Origin: RBG-16-64-43 sp035288225
GTDB lineage: Bacteria; Chloroflexota; Anaerolineae; Anaerolineales; RBG-16-64-43
Reading direction: 5' to 3'
Assembly: GCA_035288225.1 (NCBI GenBank)
Contig: DATEAT010000031.1
Coordinates: 1 to 64,000 of the forward strand
DNA: 64,000 nt
The position numbers and the translations under genes are program-made. The notes under the pieces are model-generated. The model worked only from the letters and a program-made list of their open reading frames with translations. It searched no databases and was not told the origin of the DNA. Below are positions 62,893 through 64,000 of this stretch, in pieces. How positions within the stretch are numbered: the first letter of the stretch is position 1; every line of letters starts with the position of its first letter.

Positions 62893-64000
62893 ATGGCCAC
62901 CCGCGTGATGATGCCCCAGCTGGGCGAGTCGGTCGTCGAGGGAACGGTCACCAAGTGGCTGCGCGCGGAGGGCGAAGGTATCCGTGAGCTCGAGCCGCTG
63001 GTCGAGATAAACACCGACAAAGTCGATACCGAGGTGCCCTCGCCGGCCAGTGGCACGGTGCTTAAGGTGTACGTGTCGGAAGGCCAAACCGTACGGGCCG
63101 GAACGCTGCTGGCGATGATCGGCCAACTGGGGGAGGTCGTTATCGACCCTGCTCCAGAGGCGGCGAGCGCGGCGCACGCTGCGGCGGAGCCCTCGCCGGC
63201 GCACACCGGGCGAGGCCCCGCACGGGCGACGGACGCGCCAGCCGTCCGGGACCTTGGGTTCATATCGCCGGTCGTGGCGAAATTGGCCGCCGAACACAAG
63301 CTAGATTTGGCCCAGGTGCGCGGTACGGGAGCGAGCGGGCGGATCACCAAGAAGGATGTACTCGCACATCTCGAACACCCGCGCGCGCCGGCGGCACCGG
63401 AGGTGCCCGCCTGGGAGCGCCCCGGCGAAGGCGATCTCTTCCGCCCCACCGAGCTGCAATTCGGGCAGGCGCTGGCTAAAGAAGCTGCGCGCGGTCCCGA
63501 GGCGCGGCCCCTCGTGCCTGGCATGCTCGTGCCGCACACGCCCATGCGCCGCCAGATTGCCGAACACATGTTGCGCAGCGTGCGCACCGCCGCGCACGTG
63601 ACCACCGTGATGGAAGCCGACATGAGCGCGGTCGTGACTCACCGCAACGCCAACAAGGATCTTTTCGAGCGGGAGGGGATTTCGCTGACCTTCACCGCCT
63701 ACTTGGTTGCGGCGAGTGCCACCGCGCTGCGCGCCCACCCGATGGTCAACAGCACGTGGGGCGAGGAGGGAGTCCAGCTTCAGCGCCAGGTTCACATTGG
63801 GCTGGCCGTCTCGCTTGGCGAGGAGGGTCTGATCGTCCCGGTGTTGCGCGATGCCGAGCAGAAGTCGCTGCGGCGGCTGGCGGCGGAGGTGAGCGACCTG
63901 GCGCGGCGCGCACGGGCGCGGCAACTCACCCCGGATGAGGTGCGCGGCGGGACCTTCACGATCACCAACCATGGCGTGAGCGGCTCGCTCTTCGCCACCC
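62893..64000 (+). CDS. 2-oxoacid dehydrogenase E2 (dihydrolipoyl acyltransferase), 3' end outside window
   Basis: The first 369 codons of a gene that runs past the right edge, starting MATRVMMPQLGESVVEGTV. The lipoyl domain has the lipoylation site VEINTDKVDTEVPSP. An Ala/Pro/Glu linker follows. The peripheral-subunit-binding domain is FISPVVAKLAAEHKLDLAQVRGTGASGRITKKDVLAHL. The catalytic domain then begins with MRRQIAEHMLRSVRTAAHVTTVMEADMSAV and continues through GLAVSLGEEGLIVPVLRDAEQKSL and FTITNHGVSG. The HxxxD active site lies beyond the window. The spacing of 8 bp from E1 beta shows one operon. E3 is not in view. Confidence 0.93.
   Translation, partial: MATRVMMPQLGESVVEGTVTKWLRAEGEGIRELEPLVEINTDKVDTEVPSPASGTVLKVYVSEGQTVRAGTLLAMIGQLGEVVIDPAPEAASAAHAAAEPSPAHTGRGPARATDAPAVRDLGFISPVVAKLAAEHKLDLAQVRGTGASGRITKKDVLAHLEHPRAPAAPEVPAWERPGEGDLFRPTELQFGQALAKEAARGPEARPLVPGMLVPHTPMRRQIAEHMLRSVRTAAHVTTVMEADMSAVVTHRNANKDLFEREGISLTFTAYLVAASATALRAHPMVNSTWGEEGVQLQRQVHIGLAVSLGEEGLIVPVLRDAEQKSLRRLAAEVSDLARRARARQLTPDEVRGGTFTITNHGVSGSLFAT

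Overview
The window looks like part of a high-GC Chloroflexota (Anaerolineae-like) chromosome. The lineage is inferred from gene content: a Thr/Pro-rich secreted protein, a phosphatase-like/propeller membrane protein, a very long SecA, and many strong TATAAT or TACAAT -10 boxes close to start codons. No rRNA or tRNA gene was found to confirm it. Gene density is about 90 percent, and most genes sit in short operons with overlapping or near-abutting ends.

Left part (1-29059), mostly housekeeping. A minus-strand run encodes a small Thr/Pro-rich membrane protein and three tandem M42 aminopeptidase paralogues. The third runs off the left edge and has lost at least two metal-ligand positions. Divergent from it is a B12-binding mutase subunit - MeaB - GNAT - PRPP synthetase operon. 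Then come an unusually long secA, a metallo-beta-lactamase-fold hydrolase, a three-gene MacAB-type efflux operon, a GltD-like oxidoreductase behind a CRP-type palindrome, a phosphatase-like/propeller membrane protein, and a dephospho-CoA kinase with an extra acyltransferase-like domain. A minus-strand envelope module follows (lipoprotein, ECF sigma factor, zinc-finger anti-sigma, polymer-forming membrane protein), next to an S1-domain protein. A chelatase locus encodes its AAA and VWA halves in two frames joined at a run of nine A residues.

Middle part (29278-56920), an accessory catabolic region for small amines or phosphorylated amines. Three families each occur twice: a dimethylglycine/sarcosine-dehydrogenase-like FAD/GcvT fusion, an APC-type permease and a metallophosphoesterase. 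One set sits in a minus-strand group under a DeoR regulator. The other is spread along the plus strand with a nucleotidyltransferase, a four-CBS protein, a choline-kinase-like kinase, a transaldolase-family enzyme, a class V (PhnW/AGXT-like) aminotransferase, a four-gene polyamine/iron/aminophosphonate-type ABC importer, an AlkP-superfamily hydrolase, a non-pyrrolysine MttB-family methyltransferase and an EamA exporter. A class I aminotransferase and a GntR/HutC regulator close the region. That regulator's putative operator covers its own start codon.

Right part (57599-64000). A membrane FeS oxidoreductase of the EtfAB:quinone oxidoreductase type could carry electrons from the FAD dehydrogenases to the quinone pool. 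After it come a DUF169 protein and a 2-oxoacid dehydrogenase operon (E1 alpha, E1 beta, E2) that runs off the right edge. Dispersed GC-rich inverted-repeat elements occupy several intergenic gaps. No CRISPR array, prophage or insertion sequence was seen.
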